Assembly: GCF_002904165.1 (NCBI RefSeq)
Contig: NZ_CVTD020000008.1
Span: 434,001 to 498,000 of the forward strand
DNA from: Herbinix hemicellulosilytica
Lineage (GTDB): Bacteria > Bacillota > Clostridia > Lachnospirales > Lachnospiraceae
Length of the DNA stretch: 64,000 nt
Direction: 5' to 3'
Below the pieces are notes generated by a model that did no database searches, was not told the origin of the DNA, and worked only from the letters and a program-made list of their open reading frames with translations. Of the stretch, positions 51,172 through 61,936 are shown in pieces (the first letter of the stretch is position 1; each line of letters opens with the position of its first letter). The translations under genes and the position numbers were made by a program.

Positions 51172-52545
51172 GTGAAAAAAGGAACACAATATGTCGGTGA
51201 AGTTTTAAAGGTAGAATTTCCTAATAAAGGAATTCTTGAGATAGAAGATAAAAAGGTAGAGGTTAAAAATACTCTGCCCGGTCAGAAGATTAGCTTTATG
51301 GTAAATAAAATTCGTAAGGGTAAAGCTGAAGGCCGGCTTATAGAAGTACTTGAAAAGTCTCCGCTTGAAACGGCAGAACCAAAATGCATTCATTTTGGCC
51401 CCTGCGGTGGCTGCAGCTATCAGACATTACCCTATGAAACTCAGCTTAAACTAAAAGAAGAACAGGTAAAAAGACTGCTTGATGCGGTTTGCGACGAGTA
51501 TAGGTTTGAAGGAATAAAAGGAAGTCCAAAACAGTGGGAATATCGCAATAAGATGGAATTTTCCTTTGGTGACGAGGAAAAAGACGGACCTCTTGCCTTG
51601 GGCCTTCATAAGAAAGGAAGCTTTTACGATATTCTGACAACCGATCAGTGCCAAATCGTTGACAGTGACTACAATAAGATACTGGCCGATGTTCTTAGGT
51701 ATTTTGCAGGGTTAGGGGTAAGTTTTTATAAAAAGATGACCCATACGGGCTATTTGAGGCATTTGCTGATACGTAAAGGGATAAAAACCGGAGAAATATT
51801 AGTCAATCTGGTTACCTCAACACAGTGGGAGCATGAAAAACAGGAAAGAGAAGTTATAGAGGAGTTTAAAAACAGGTTGCTTAAGCTTGATTTAAGCGGT
51901 AAAATAGCGGGAATTCTCCATATATACAACGACAGTTTGGCGGATGTTGTACAGGGCGACAGTATCAATATTTTATTCGGCAGGGATTATCTGTATGAAG
52001 AATTACTCGGCCTGAAATTCAAGATATCCACCTTTTCATTCTTCCAGACGAATTCACTTGGGGCGGAGGTACTTTACAGTACCGTAAGAGAATATATAGG
52101 TGAAACAAAAGATAAGCTTATTTTTGATTTATACAGCGGAACCGGAACCATAGCACAGATTCTTGCCCCGGTAGCAAAAAAAGTAATTGGAGTGGAAATT
52201 GTTGAAGAAGCGGTTATGGCTGCGAGGGAAAATGCTGCCCTAAACGGCCTTGACAACTGTGAGTTTATTGCCGGAGATGTGCTTAAAGTTATTGATGAAA
52301 TCGAAGATAAACCGGATCTTATTGTTTTGGACCCACCCAGGGACGGAATTCATCCGAAGGCATTGGAGAAAATCATTGATTTTGGAGTGGACCGGATTGT
52401 GTATGTTTCCTGCAAACCTACGAGCCTGGCAAGAGATTTGGTAGTACTGCAGGAGAGAGGATATAAGGTTGAAAAGGTATGCTGTGTGGATATGTTTCCC
52501 AATACGGTGCACGTTGAGTGCGTAGTATTGATGACGCGGCTGTAA
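51172..52545 (+). CDS. 23S rRNA (uracil-C5)-methyltransferase, RlmD/RlmCD type
   Basis: A 457-residue enzyme starting at GTG with AGGAG upstream. The N-terminal TRAM domain is followed by the Fe-S cysteines of CIHFGPCGGCSYQ. The SAM-binding core has FDLYSGTGTIAQILAP, and the catalytic Cys lies in VYVSCKPTSLARDL. Enzymes of this group methylate U1939 and/or U747 of 23S rRNA; Firmicutes often have paralogues (RlmCD and relatives), so the exact target is open. It marks the end of the ordinary chromosome before the defence island. Confidence 0.92.
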   Translation: MKKGTQYVGEVLKVEFPNKGILEIEDKKVEVKNTLPGQKISFMVNKIRKGKAEGRLIEVLEKSPLETAEPKCIHFGPCGGCSYQTLPYETQLKLKEEQVKRLLDAVCDEYRFEGIKGSPKQWEYRNKMEFSFGDEEKDGPLALGLHKKGSFYDILTTDQCQIVDSDYNKILADVLRYFAGLGVSFYKKMTHTGYLRHLLIRKGIKTGEILVNLVTSTQWEHEKQEREVIEEFKNRLLKLDLSGKIAGILHIYNDSLADVVQGDSINILFGRDYLYEELLGLKFKISTFSFFQTNSLGAEVLYSTVREYIGETKDKLIFDLYSGTGTIAQILAPVAKKVIGVEIVEEAVMAARENAALNGLDNCEFIAGDVLKVIDEIEDKPDLIVLDPPRDGIHPKALEKIIDFGVDRIVYVSCKPTSLARDLVVLQERGYKVEKVCCVDMFPNTVHVECVVLMTRL

Positions 52546-52800
52546 GCCTTGATTTTACTGGATTTTCGGAAGCACATCCAAGTTGTCTACTCGACCTAAA
52601 GGGCTAAAATGCGTACGCGGAAACATATCGACAGGTGATTTTACAGGCAAAAATTTAGCTTAAAATTGGTAGGGTTGAGTTGACAGATTAGATAAAGGGC
52701 ATTTTTCATAAGGTTGAGGAGACAGGATGGATGTACATTTAATGCAGGTATACTCATTTTCTGAAAAAACTTTATTTATTATGTATAAAGTTGTAATATG

Positions 52801-52829
52801 TTGAAATTGTTCGTTTCTTCGCATATAAT
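52801..52829 (+). promoter_or_regulatory. Probable promoter of the defence operon
   Basis: TTGAAA (52801-52806) and TATAAT (52824-52829) are separated by 17 bp, 36 bp before the small HTH gene. The 320-bp gap from the rRNA methyltransferase holds a 25-codon frame at 52728-52805 of doubtful meaning and nothing else I can support. Confidence 0.65.
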
Positions 52830-52865
52830 AAAAACTGGAATCTCATGTTCTGCGAGGTATTCATA

Positions 52866-53042
52866 ATGGATTACTTAACGGCAAAACAAGCTGCTGAAAA
52901 ATGGAATATATCCCCGCGCAGAGTTCAAGTTTTATGCGAGCAGGGGCGCATTAAGGGCGCTGTACGCCTGGGATGGGCATGGGCGATACCTAAGGATGCT
53001 GAGAAACCTTACGATTTGCGTGTGAAAAAAGATAAAAAATAG
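52866..53042 (+). CDS. Small helix-turn-helix protein leading the restriction-modification operon
   Basis: A 58-residue protein, starting MDYLTAKQAAEKWNISPRRV and so reading as an excisionase- or MerR-like winged helix-turn-helix. It is followed by IKGAVRLGWAWAIPKDAEKP, a pattern common in small DNA-binding proteins next to mobile or defence genes. The start at 52866 has GAGGT; seven upstream codons in frame are less likely. It lies 14 bp before hsdM and is probably a local regulator (controller) of the operon. Confidence 0.8.
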   Translation: MDYLTAKQAAEKWNISPRRVQVLCEQGRIKGAVRLGWAWAIPKDAEKPYDLRVKKDKK

Positions 53043-53056
53043 AGGAGTAGAGTAGA

Positions 53057-54649
53057 ATGGCAAAAGTTAAAAAATCAAAAAATGAAGTAAAAGAGCAGCC
53101 TATTGAACAAGTACTTTGGGCAGCTGCGGACAAGCTCCGCAAAAATATGGATGCTGCGGAATATAAGCACGTTGTTCTCGGGCTTATTTTTTTAAAATAC
53201 ATATCAGACAGTTTTTATGATTTATATTATAAACTTAAAGAAGGCAAGGGCGAGTACGAAGGAGCGGACCCTGACGATCCCTATGAGTATCGTGCGGAGA
53301 ATGTATTCTATGTGCCACCGCAGGCACGCTGGGATTATCTTCAAAGTCGAGCCAAGCTGCCGACGATCGGCAAAGATATAGACGAAGCTATGGAGGCCGT
53401 AGAAAAGGATAACCCATCCCTCAAAGGCGTTTTGCCGAAAGAATACGCAAAAGAAAAGCTGGACAAGCAGTCTCTCGGTGGTCTGATTGATTTGATTGGT
53501 ACGATTGCGCTTGGTGACAGTGTTTCTAAATCAAGTGATATACTGGGGCAGGTATATGAGTATTTTCTTGGACAGTTTGCCCTTGCAGAAGGTAAAAAAG
53601 GCGGACAGTTCTATACGCCCCGTTCCGTAGTACAGTTGCTTGTTGAAATGCTCGAACCTTACGAGGGCAGGGTTTTTGACCCTTGCTGCGGCAGTGGCGG
53701 TATGTTCGTTCAAAGCGAGAAATTCGTTGAAGCTCACAGAGACCACTATAACGGAAAATCAAGAGAGATTGATAAGCTTTTCGAGCGTGTTGTTTCTATC
53801 TATGGTCAGGAAAGCAACCAAACAACATGGCGGCTTTGCAAAATGAACCTTGCCATACGAGGTATTGACAGTAGCAATGTTTTATGGAACAATGAAGGTT
53901 CTTTTTTAAACGATGCCCACCCCGATCTGAAGGCTGATTTTGTGATTGCCAATCCACCTTTTAATGACAGCGATTGGAGCGGAGAACTGCTGCGGAATGA
54001 CGGACGCTGGAAGTATGGTGTGCCACCAGTATCCAACGCAAACTATGCATGGATCCAGCACTTTTTGTATCACCTTTCGCCCAAAGGAACCGCCGGCTTC
54101 GTTATGGCTAAAGGCTCCCTTTCGTCAAAAACAAACGGCGAGGGAGAAATCCGTAAAAACATTATTGAAGCCGGTCTTGTAGATTGTATTGTAAACCTGC
54201 CGGCAAAGCTATTTTTGAACACCCAAATTCCCGCATGCTTATGGTTCTTGTCAAGGGAAAAGGAAACAAATCCGAACCACCCGCGTCGGAATACGATTTT
54301 GTTCATTGATGCACGGAATATGGGAACTTTGATAAACCGCAGGACCCGTGAACTCACCAATGAGGATATCCGTAAAATAGCCGACACTTACCACAACTGG
54401 AAGAAGAACGATGGTTCATATGAAGACATTCCCGGTTTTTGCAAATCAGCAACGCTTGATGATGTGCGGGAACTCGATTATGTGCTGACCCCTGGCAGGT
54501 ATGTCGGATTGCCCGAGGAAGAGGATGACTTTGATTTTGAGGAACGTGTAAAAAAGCTGACTGCCGAGCTTAAAGCGCAGATGGAAGAAAGCGCAAAACT
54601 GGATGAGCGGATAAAAGAAAACCTTGCAAAAGTGGGGATTGAGTTATGA
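53057..54649 (+). CDS. hsdM: Type I restriction-modification DNA methyltransferase subunit
   Basis: A 530-residue N6-adenine methyltransferase. The N-terminal helical HsdM domain ([31 protein letters not shown], cited by its parts [12 protein letters not shown] and [11 protein letters not shown]) precedes the catalytic domain. That domain has [17 protein letters not shown], the SAM motif [13 protein letters not shown] and the catalytic NPPF ([11 protein letters not shown]). It protects host DNA and forms the M2S core with HsdS. Its stop overlaps the hsdS start by 4 bp. Base use is somewhat richer in G and C than in the flanking chromosome, in line with transfer. Confidence 0.97.
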   Translation: MAKVKKSKNEVKEQPIEQVLWAAADKLRKNMDAAEYKHVVLGLIFLKYISDSFYDLYYKLKEGKGEYEGADPDDPYEYRAENVFYVPPQARWDYLQSRAKLPTIGKDIDEAMEAVEKDNPSLKGVLPKEYAKEKLDKQSLGGLIDLIGTIALGDSVSKSSDILGQVYEYFLGQFALAEGKKGGQFYTPRSVVQLLVEMLEPYEGRVFDPCCGSGGMFVQSEKFVEAHRDHYNGKSREIDKLFERVVSIYGQESNQTTWRLCKMNLAIRGIDSSNVLWNNEGSFLNDAHPDLKADFVIANPPFNDSDWSGELLRNDGRWKYGVPPVSNANYAWIQHFLYHLSPKGTAGFVMAKGSLSSKTNGEGEIRKNIIEAGLVDCIVNLPAKLFLNTQIPACLWFLSREKETNPNHPRRNTILFIDARNMGTLINRRTRELTNEDIRKIADTYHNWKKNDGSYEDIPGFCKSATLDDVRELDYVLTPGRYVGLPEEEDDFDFEERVKKLTAELKAQMEESAKLDERIKENLAKVGIEL

Positions 54650-55818
54650 CGGAGTGGAGAGAGTTTAAATTAGGTGATATTTGTACAATTATTCAATATG
54701 GTTATACTGAAAGTGCAACTTTTGACCCGGTTGGACCAAAATTTCTTAGAATAACAGATATCGTACCTAATATTATTGATTGGTCAACTGTTCCTTATTG
54801 TAAGATTGATAAGGAGAATTATGAAAAATATAAACTGGATGTTGGGGATATAGTTATCGCTCGTACTGGTGCCACAACTGGATACAATAAAAGAATAAAA
54901 GATAGTATTAATGCTGTATTTGCGTCATACCTCATAAGATTTAAGATTAACAAAGAAATTGCTGATGATTGTTTTATTAGTTATGTGCTAAAAAGTGATT
55001 CATATTTTGGGTTTATTGATAATGCCGTTGGTGGTTCAGCGCAACCAGGAATAAATGCAAGAGTACTAAGCCAGTTTTCTTTTTTACTCCCCCCCCTCCC
55101 CGAACAAAAAGCAATTGCTGATGTTTTATCCTCCCTTGACGATAAAATCGACCTTCTGACAAGGCAGAATAAAACACTCGAAGATTTGGCACAGGCATAT
55201 TTCCGTAAATGGTTTATTGAGGATGCGAGCAAAGAGTGGGAAGTTGTTCCTATATCTGAAAAATTTGATGTTTTATTGGGAGGTACTCCTTCTCGAAAAA
55301 TTGAATCATATTGGACGAATGGTACAATAGGTTGGATTAATTCAGGGAAAATTAATGAGTTCAGAATAATTGAAGCAAGCGAATATATTACTGAAGAAGC
55401 TCTTAACAACTCTTCAGCAAAGTTACTTCCCGCTGGAACAACTGTATTAGCAATTACAGGAGCAACATTGGGAAAAATCAGCATGGTATTGCGCTCATTT
55501 GCAGCTAATCAGTCTGTAATTGGTTTAGTGCCAAAAGCAGAATTATCGAATAATTTTATTTTCCTTTGGTTAAAAGAGAATATAAATGCTCTGATTAGCA
55601 TGCAAACGGGAGGGGCTCAACAACATATTAATAGCAATGATGTAAAAAGTTTTGACGTTATTGTTCCAGATACAGTCGCATTAAGCCTGTTTAGAAGAAA
55701 AATTGATCCATTGATGTTAAAAATATCTCAAAATTGCTTTCAAATAAATACCTTAAATAAACTCCGCGATACCTTGCTTCCCAAGCTTATAAGCGGCGAA
55801 ATCCGCGTAAAAATGTGA
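54646..55818 (+). CDS. hsdS: Type I restriction-modification specificity subunit
   Basis: A 390-residue protein with two target-recognition domains (about 1-145 and 200-340), each followed by a conserved helix. The first spacer is [21 protein letters not shown] and the second ends [16 protein letters not shown]. It determines the bipartite DNA target. TRD regions are AT-rich compared with hsdM, as is normal for swapped modules. A run of eight C (55089-55096) encodes part of the PPLPEQ motif. It overlaps hsdM by 4 bp and is followed almost directly by hsdR. Confidence 0.95.
   Translation: MTEWREFKLGDICTIIQYGYTESATFDPVGPKFLRITDIVPNIIDWSTVPYCKIDKENYEKYKLDVGDIVIARTGATTGYNKRIKDSINAVFASYLIRFKINKEIADDCFISYVLKSDSYFGFIDNAVGGSAQPGINARVLSQFSFLLPPLPEQKAIADVLSSLDDKIDLLTRQNKTLEDLAQAYFRKWFIEDASKEWEVVPISEKFDVLLGGTPSRKIESYWTNGTIGWINSGKINEFRIIEASEYITEEALNNSSAKLLPAGTTVLAITGATLGKISMVLRSFAANQSVIGLVPKAELSNNFIFLWLKENINALISMQTGGAQQHINSNDVKSFDVIVPDTVALSLFRRKIDPLMLKISQNCFQINTLNKLRDTLLPKLISGEIRVKM
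55089..55096 (+). repeat. C8 homopolymer inside hsdS
   Basis: Eight C in a row, followed by T and four more C, lie at the start of the central spacer of HsdS. Such a run is rare in this AT-rich sequence. Gain or loss of one C would shift the frame right after the first recognition domain. Confidence 0.8.
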
Positions 55819-55819
55819 G

Positions 55820-58800
55820 GTGAAAAAGGTGCCTAAGCTTTGTGAGTCTGAAATAGAGAAAATGGCAATAGAAGAACTGGTGGAATTGGGTTATACATAT
55901 CTTTCTGGGCCGGATATAGCACCGGATGCACCTTTTGCAGAGCGCAACAGTTACAGTGAAGTTCTGCTTAAAAAAAGACTGACCGATGCGGTAGTGCGTC
56001 TTAATCCCAACCTTTCCTATGATGTTATTTTGGAGGCAGTAAATAAAGTTGCACGTATAAGTTCTTCAAATCTGGTAGCAGACAACGAAGCATTTCATAA
56101 AATGCTGGTTGATGGTGTGCCCGTTGAATACCGCAAAAACGGAGATATAGTTGGCGATTATGTAAAGCTTGTGGATTTCTCGGAAGATGGAGTTAACAAC
56201 AACGAATTTCTTGTGGTCAATCAGTTTACCGTCATTGAAAACAATAATAATAAGCGGCCTGACATTCTTCTTTTTATCAACGGTATTCCTATGGTGCTGT
56301 TTGAACTTAAAAATCCGGCCGATGAAAACGCCACCATTCGCAAAGCTTATGATCAAATCTGCACATACAAGGCCACCATACCAAGTCTTTTTACATACAA
56401 CGAGATATGTGTTATTTCCGATGGGCTGGAAGCTAAGGCAGGTTCGTTAACTGCTCCGTTCTCACGTTTTTCAACGTGGAAAACCAAAGATGGACTAAAT
56501 GAAGCGTCCAAGTTTGAAGATCAGCTTACCACCCTTATTCACGGGCTGTGCAACAAGAAAACCCTGCTCGACTATATACGCAATTTTATAACCTTTGAAA
56601 AGAGCAAAACTGAGGATAAAAAGACCAAGATAATAAAAGTAGAAACTGTCAAGAAAATTGCCGCCTATCATCAGTATTACGCTGTGAATAAAGCTGTTAA
56701 AAGTACGATTGAAGCGGCAAGGGTAGGTGGCAGCAAAAAAGCCGGTGTTATATGGCATACTCAAGGATCCGGCAAATCCCTATCTATGGTTTTTTATGCT
56801 GGAAAACTGGTGCAAAACCTTAACAATCCAACTATAGTTGTTATTACCGACAGAAATGATTTGGACGATCAACTCTTTGATACTTTTGCTGGAAACAGCG
56901 ACCTTCTGCGCCAGCCGCCGAAGCAGGCGGAAAGCTGCGAGCATTTAAAAGAATTATTAAAGGTAGCATCCGGAGGCATAGTTTTTACCACTATTCAAAA
57001 ATTCATACCTGATAATGACAGCTCGGTTTATGAGCTTTTGTCGGAAAGAGACAACATAGTTGTTATAGCCGATGAAGCGCACCGCACGCAGTACGGCTTT
57101 AACGCGAAACTCAGAGATATAAAGGACGAAAACAATCAGGTTGTGGGGCAGCGTATAGCTTATGGTTTTGCCAAATATATGCGCGATGCCTTGCCAAACG
57201 CTACTTTCATAGGTTTTACCGGTACACCGGTAGAGAAGCAGGATGCCAACACGCCGGCGGTATTTGGCAATTACATTGATATTTACGATATTGCCCAAGC
57301 GGTTGAAGATAAGGTGACAGTTAAAATATATTATGAAAGCCGTCTGGCTAAAGTCAATCTCACCGAGGAAGGCAAAAAGCTGATTGAGGAGTTCGACAGG
57401 GAACTTGAAGAAGTAGATGAAAAAGACGAAGCAAAAGCCGCAAAAATGAAATGGGCAAAGCTGGAGGCTATTGTCGGGAATAAAGAACGCCTTGCCACTC
57501 TCGCAAAAGACATTGTTACGCATTTTGAGGATCGCCAAAAGGTTTTTGAGGGTAAGGCGATGATCGTTGCGATGAGCCGTAGAATCGCTGTTGATTTGTA
57601 TAATGAAATCATAAAGCTTCGCCCTGAGTGGCATAGTGACGATTTGGACAAGGGTGTTATCAAAGTTGTTATGACATCTTCCAGTTCTGATGGTCCTGAA
57701 ATGCAGAAACACCATACTACTAAGGAGCAGCGAAAAATGCTTGCACAGCGTATGAAAGATGAAAATGATCCACTGAAAATTGTCATCGTGCGCGATATGT
57801 GGCTGACTGGCTTTGACGTTCCATGCCTCAACACCATGTATATCGATAAGCCGATGAAGGACCACAACCTTATGCAGGCAATAGCGCGCGTAAACCGTGT
57901 TTTCAAGGATAAGCCGGGCGGGCTGATTGTCGATTATATCGGGATTGCCCCAAACCTAAAAAAAGCTTTAAGTTTCTATGCAGAGAGCGGTGGCAAGGGA
58001 GTACCTGCTGAAACTCAGGCAAGGGCTGTAGAAATAATGCTTGAAAAGCTTGAGGTTGTCCGGCAGATTTTACACGGATTTGATTATACGAGCTTTTTCA
58101 AAGCAGAAGTAAAGGACAAGCTTTCTATTATTCTTCGTGCTGAAGATTTTATTTTATCTACAGATGATAAAAAAGCGCGTTTTATTAAGGAAGTAACCCT
58201 CCTAAGCCAGGCTTATGCACTTGCCAAACCTGATAAGGCAACGGTTACACATGCAGAGGAAATAGCGTTTTTCCAAGCAGTTAAGGCAAGACTCACTAAA
58301 TTTGAAACAAGCGGCGAAAGTGGCATAAATTACGATTCTGTTATAAAAAACATTGTTGATTCGGCTATTGTATCAGATGAAGTTGTAGATATTTTTGATG
58401 CTGCTGGTATTGAAAAGCCGGAATTGTCCATTCTCTCAGATGAATTCCTTATGGAAATTAAAGGGATGAAACATAAGAATCTGGCTATTGAGCTACTAAA
58501 AAAGATTTTGTCCGATGAAATAAAAGTACGTTCAAAATATAACCTGACAAAATCAAAATCACTTATGGAAATGCTCAGTTCAGCGCTTAAGCGGTACCAG
58601 AATAATCTACTTTCAACGGCTGAAATCATAGAAGAGCTTATTCGTATTGCAAAGGAAATAAGAGAAGCAGACAGACGAGGTGAAAAACTTGGTTTGTCTG
58701 AAGATGAACTTGCTTTTTATGATGCCCTTGAAACCAATGACAGCGCGGTTAAGGTGTTGGGCGACGAAACGTTAAGAACAATCGCCCGCGAGCTTGCGGA

Positions 58801-59056
58801 CAAGGTGCGTAAAAATGCCACAATCGACTGGACACTGAAGGAAAGCGTCCGCGCAAAACTGATGGTATTGGTTCGTCGGACATTAAATAAATACGGTTAT
58901 CCGCCTGACAAACAGCAGCGCGCCGTGGAAACGGTCATGAAACAGGCAGAAAACTTAGCTGATGTATGGGCTTCACAAGGAGTAACCTATGGTGCGAGAC
59001 ATTTGTCAGGTCATTTAAAAGTAGCGGAAGAAATGGATAAATCGTATTTCGTGTAG
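55820..59056 (+). CDS. hsdR: Type I restriction endonuclease subunit R
   Basis: A 1078-residue motor and nuclease subunit, full length. The N-terminal PD-(D/E)xK nuclease has RPDILLF (about 147) and FELKNP (about 162). The helicase part has Walker A TQGSGKS (about 314-320), [10 protein letters not shown] (about 417), FTGTPV and [11 protein letters not shown] helical C-terminus contacts the methyltransferase. It translocates DNA and cuts unmodified targets. The start is GTG 55820, or GTG 55829 with GAGGTGA better placed. It starts just after hsdS. Confidence 0.97.
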   Translation: MKKVPKLCESEIEKMAIEELVELGYTYLSGPDIAPDAPFAERNSYSEVLLKKRLTDAVVRLNPNLSYDVILEAVNKVARISSSNLVADNEAFHKMLVDGVPVEYRKNGDIVGDYVKLVDFSEDGVNNNEFLVVNQFTVIENNNNKRPDILLFINGIPMVLFELKNPADENATIRKAYDQICTYKATIPSLFTYNEICVISDGLEAKAGSLTAPFSRFSTWKTKDGLNEASKFEDQLTTLIHGLCNKKTLLDYIRNFITFEKSKTEDKKTKIIKVETVKKIAAYHQYYAVNKAVKSTIEAARVGGSKKAGVIWHTQGSGKSLSMVFYAGKLVQNLNNPTIVVITDRNDLDDQLFDTFAGNSDLLRQPPKQAESCEHLKELLKVASGGIVFTTIQKFIPDNDSSVYELLSERDNIVVIADEAHRTQYGFNAKLRDIKDENNQVVGQRIAYGFAKYMRDALPNATFIGFTGTPVEKQDANTPAVFGNYIDIYDIAQAVEDKVTVKIYYESRLAKVNLTEEGKKLIEEFDRELEEVDEKDEAKAAKMKWAKLEAIVGNKERLATLAKDIVTHFEDRQKVFEGKAMIVAMSRRIAVDLYNEIIKLRPEWHSDDLDKGVIKVVMTSSSSDGPEMQKHHTTKEQRKMLAQRMKDENDPLKIVIVRDMWLTGFDVPCLNTMYIDKPMKDHNLMQAIARVNRVFKDKPGGLIVDYIGIAPNLKKALSFYAESGGKGVPAETQARAVEIMLEKLEVVRQILHGFDYTSFFKAEVKDKLSIILRAEDFILSTDDKKARFIKEVTLLSQAYALAKPDKATVTHAEEIAFFQAVKARLTKFETSGESGINYDSVIKNIVDSAIVSDEVVDIFDAAGIEKPELSILSDEFLMEIKGMKHKNLAIELLKKILSDEIKVRSKYNLTKSKSLMEMLSSALKRYQNNLLSTAEIIEELIRIAKEIREADRRGEKLGLSEDELAFYDALETNDSAVKVLGDETLRTIARELADKVRKNATIDWTLKESVRAKLMVLVRRTLNKYGYPPDKQQRAVETVMKQAENLADVWASQGVTYGARHLSGHLKVAEEMDKSYFV

Positions 59057-59119
59057 CGCAAACATTTAATAAATATGGGTAGATAAAACTCCAATAAAGA
59101 GAAATACGGGGGTCTTTGC

Positions 59120-61936
59120 ATGTATTTCTTTCAAAAAATAATGGAGAGAGTTAAAAGCCCTGAAGTTCAATTACTCTGCCAAATATCTGTATCGGATGAC
59201 GAATATAAAGAGTTGTTAAAATATATACGCTCAAAAATATCAAATTTATATATGCAGGTAATCCCAGTACCTGATTTAATGCTTTCCATAACATTAGTTC
59301 AGATTGCAATTCGTAGATATGATGAAGGCAACTACTGGGATTGCTTTTTAAATGAGATTGGTGTAGAGGTTTCTGTAGCAAAAAGAAACTATTTAGGCCA
59401 GATTTTTATGAAAACATTACGACATTTTAATTTATTCATAATAGAACAAGAAAAAGGCTCAAGGCATGCTTATGTTGAAAACATTAAAGCTCATGCCTTT
59501 GTTCCTAATAATTACCTTTTCGGCTACTTTGACTTTCTGTTCTCATTTTACGATAGGAACCTTTTTAGACAGATTCCAGAAAATTTGGAAGATAGTATTT
59601 ATGAAATGATTGACTTTATGAATGATTCATTATCCTTAAATAGTGATAATGTGAGAATTGAAGGTTTTGGTAATAAACCACCAAAGATTTATCGTCTTCT
59701 AAAAGCAACAAAAAATGTGATTGCACAGTGCTCGCCTGTTACTATATGTGATTTGATATCTGAGCATTTGATAATGATTGATGAATATTATTACGACAGA
59801 AAACTCCCGAAAAAAGATAACAGAATTGCGTCCGGTTTTATTGCTTGGTGTGAGACAAAGGAAGCTGAAATTAATCTTGAACCAAATATTAATAGGCGAC
59901 GTAAGGCTATCGGTGTATTCTATAATAAACCGTACTTTGAAGTTAATCGTTCTCATGAGCAAGCTTTTATTGTGATACCGAGTCAAAAATTTAGGGAAGA
60001 AGAATTTAATGGAAGTGCTTTTATTAAGTTAGAATACGATAATAAGACAATAAAAAAACAACTCGATATTTATAGAGCGTATGGTGTTTTTGTATCTGAA
60101 AAACTAAAAATAGCAATTGATAATATATTTGCATCTTATCGTATTGACATTATTTCAAGTACAACACGTTCTTTTAAAATTCCTGAAAAAGAATATCGCT
60201 TATTTGATGAAGATTTTACAGAGATTCAGAAATTAAAAAAAGGGCAATGTTATATTCTCGCAAAGAAAGGCACTTCAGTCAAAAGTGATTTACATTCCGT
60301 ATACGTAAATCCCCATCATGACTTATGGGATGAGTATTCATATAGCAATATTAATGAAGATACGGTTATTTATATAAAAAACAGGCCTATTTCTATCTCC
60401 GGGGAGTTTTCTGAAGAACCAATATTTGAATATGTATCAAAAGAATACATTTTGTATAGTGGAGAAAGACAAATACAAACCGCATATAAACACCCTATTA
60501 TTTCATTTAAGGTTGCCAAAAAAGCTTTGGCAGGAACTTTTATATGGTGTAATAATAATCGTTTTTGCGCCAAAATGGAAAATGTCAGCTCCATTTATGA
60601 ATTTGATTATGATTTGGAAAACTGTGGAGTATCTATTGCGTTGAGTAATGTGTTGGACAACAAAGATGGTTTATATCAAATTTGGATAGATGAACCGGGA
60701 AAGCATAGAAGACTAATCTGTCAATATGTTTTGATTACTTCTTTACGTTGTCGTCCAGAAAAGCCACGTTTTATTTTTTGCGATAAAGCTTTAGTACATA
60801 TTATTGGAGACTATGACATCACTCCTTTGAATTGTGAGCGGGTTAGCGATAACGTGTATTCGCTTGATCTTACTTCTGGTACAGAAGAAGCGATATTTGA
60901 GTTATTATTAGAAGGGGTAAACTACACTTTAATTGTGCCGCTAAAAGTTTTCAAATACGGATTTTCCAAGCAGTGGAAATATAGAAGAGAAAATTACTTA
61001 TGGTTTCCGGAGATAGAAAATGATCTTTTTGTTTTTATGCCTGGCGCAACTCGAGCTTTTGTTTATCTTGGAAATGAAGAGGAATGTATAGAGGGTGAAA
61101 AGCAATCTAATGGAGAGTTTCGATTTGATATAACTGATTTTGTTAACAAAATTAGACAAAGCAGCAGTGCGTTTGCAAACATCAATCTAAAATATTTCGA
61201 TAATAAGTGGAGGAACCTACCACTTTTTAGAGTTTTGAAGAGATTGTGGCTGCATAAATTCGAAATGGTATATTTAAATAATATGGTTCGCATTATATCG
61301 GAATACGAGGGAAAAGCAAAATTAAAGGTTCGTATTTCAGATTTTGCAACCAAGGAAATTGTTACTGAAAAATATTTGGACAATGGTAGTACAGATTTTC
61401 CTGAACTTGATTATGATAAATTATACAGCTTGGAAAAGATTCAAGTCATTCCAGATCCATTTGGATTCTCAGACCAATCAACATCATTAGGAGTTATTTA
61501 TAAAATTGGAACAATAGACTTTAGTGATCTGACAAATTGTAAAATGGTTATAAAATCTATAGCTTGTAATGGTGTTATGCTGAATCTGGATCATATATAT
61601 ACGGTTTACAACTTAACAAAAATCTCAGACTTTACTTATATTGGCAAGCTTACATTTAAGCCTAAGTCAGCAAATAATAGTTCTAAAAAAATAAGAGAGT
61701 CAGATTTATTTGAGAAAATTCGTTTTGAAATAATGTTTGAAGATGGGGACGTAAATATTCTTTATTTACATGCACTAGAAGACGGCGATTGGACAGAGAT
61801 TTGGTATGATGCAAAAACTAATAAACTTATAAGCGCTTCTGATGACATACTTTATACCTCAACAAATTATGAACGGTTTATCCCGTTGTATGAAGATATT
61901 ACAGATTATAATATTGAATTTAGGAGGGTTAAATGA
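59120..61936 (+). CDS. Large uncharacterised defence protein, DruH-like candidate
   Basis: A 938-residue protein with no motif I can match to a known enzyme. The first 300 residues are helical and hydrophobic in patches (PNNYLFGYFDFLFSFYDRNLF), the rest mostly beta-rich with many Tyr/Phe/Trp blocks. It lacks signal peptide and membrane segments. It lies 63 bp after hsdR on the same strand and overlaps the following helicase gene by 4 bp (ATGA), so the two form a pair. In Druantia type III a protein of about 900-1100 residues (DruH, also annotated STY4851/ECs_5259 family) precedes a huge helicase (DruE); size, order and partner all fit. This is inference from layout and a general sequence impression, not an alignment. 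It is more AT-rich than hsdR. Confidence 0.55.
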   Translation: MYFFQKIMERVKSPEVQLLCQISVSDDEYKELLKYIRSKISNLYMQVIPVPDLMLSITLVQIAIRRYDEGNYWDCFLNEIGVEVSVAKRNYLGQIFMKTLRHFNLFIIEQEKGSRHAYVENIKAHAFVPNNYLFGYFDFLFSFYDRNLFRQIPENLEDSIYEMIDFMNDSLSLNSDNVRIEGFGNKPPKIYRLLKATKNVIAQCSPVTICDLISEHLIMIDEYYYDRKLPKKDNRIASGFIAWCETKEAEINLEPNINRRRKAIGVFYNKPYFEVNRSHEQAFIVIPSQKFREEEFNGSAFIKLEYDNKTIKKQLDIYRAYGVFVSEKLKIAIDNIFASYRIDIISSTTRSFKIPEKEYRLFDEDFTEIQKLKKGQCYILAKKGTSVKSDLHSVYVNPHHDLWDEYSYSNINEDTVIYIKNRPISISGEFSEEPIFEYVSKEYILYSGERQIQTAYKHPIISFKVAKKALAGTFIWCNNNRFCAKMENVSSIYEFDYDLENCGVSIALSNVLDNKDGLYQIWIDEPGKHRRLICQYVLITSLRCRPEKPRFIFCDKALVHIIGDYDITPLNCERVSDNVYSLDLTSGTEEAIFELLLEGVNYTLIVPLKVFKYGFSKQWKYRRENYLWFPEIENDLFVFMPGATRAFVYLGNEEECIEGEKQSNGEFRFDITDFVNKIRQSSSAFANINLKYFDNKWRNLPLFRVLKRLWLHKFEMVYLNNMVRIISEYEGKAKLKVRISDFATKEIVTEKYLDNGSTDFPELDYDKLYSLEKIQVIPDPFGFSDQSTSLGVIYKIGTIDFSDLTNCKMVIKSIACNGVMLNLDHIYTVYNLTKISDFTYIGKLTFKPKSANNSSKKIRESDLFEKIRFEIMFEDGDVNILYLHALEDGDWTEIWYDAKTNKLISASDDILYTSTNYERFIPLYEDITDYNIEFRRVK

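Noticed and set aside
52728-52805. A 25-codon frame after GGAGACAGG
   Set aside because: It ends inside the probable promoter of the defence operon and its product has no recognisable feature.
52546-52865. Attachment site or integrase-based island boundary
   Set aside because: I found no integrase gene, no tRNA and no direct repeat pair that would mark an insertion in this window.
56957-57865. A 302-codon frame on the minus strand
   Set aside because: It lies wholly inside hsdR, has no ribosome site and its translation is rich in Phe, Ile and His in a way typical of antisense frames.
57331-57906. A 191-codon frame on the minus strand
   Set aside because: Antisense of hsdR, with a Ser-rich translation ([15 protein letters not shown]) produced by Glu/Asp codons read backwards.
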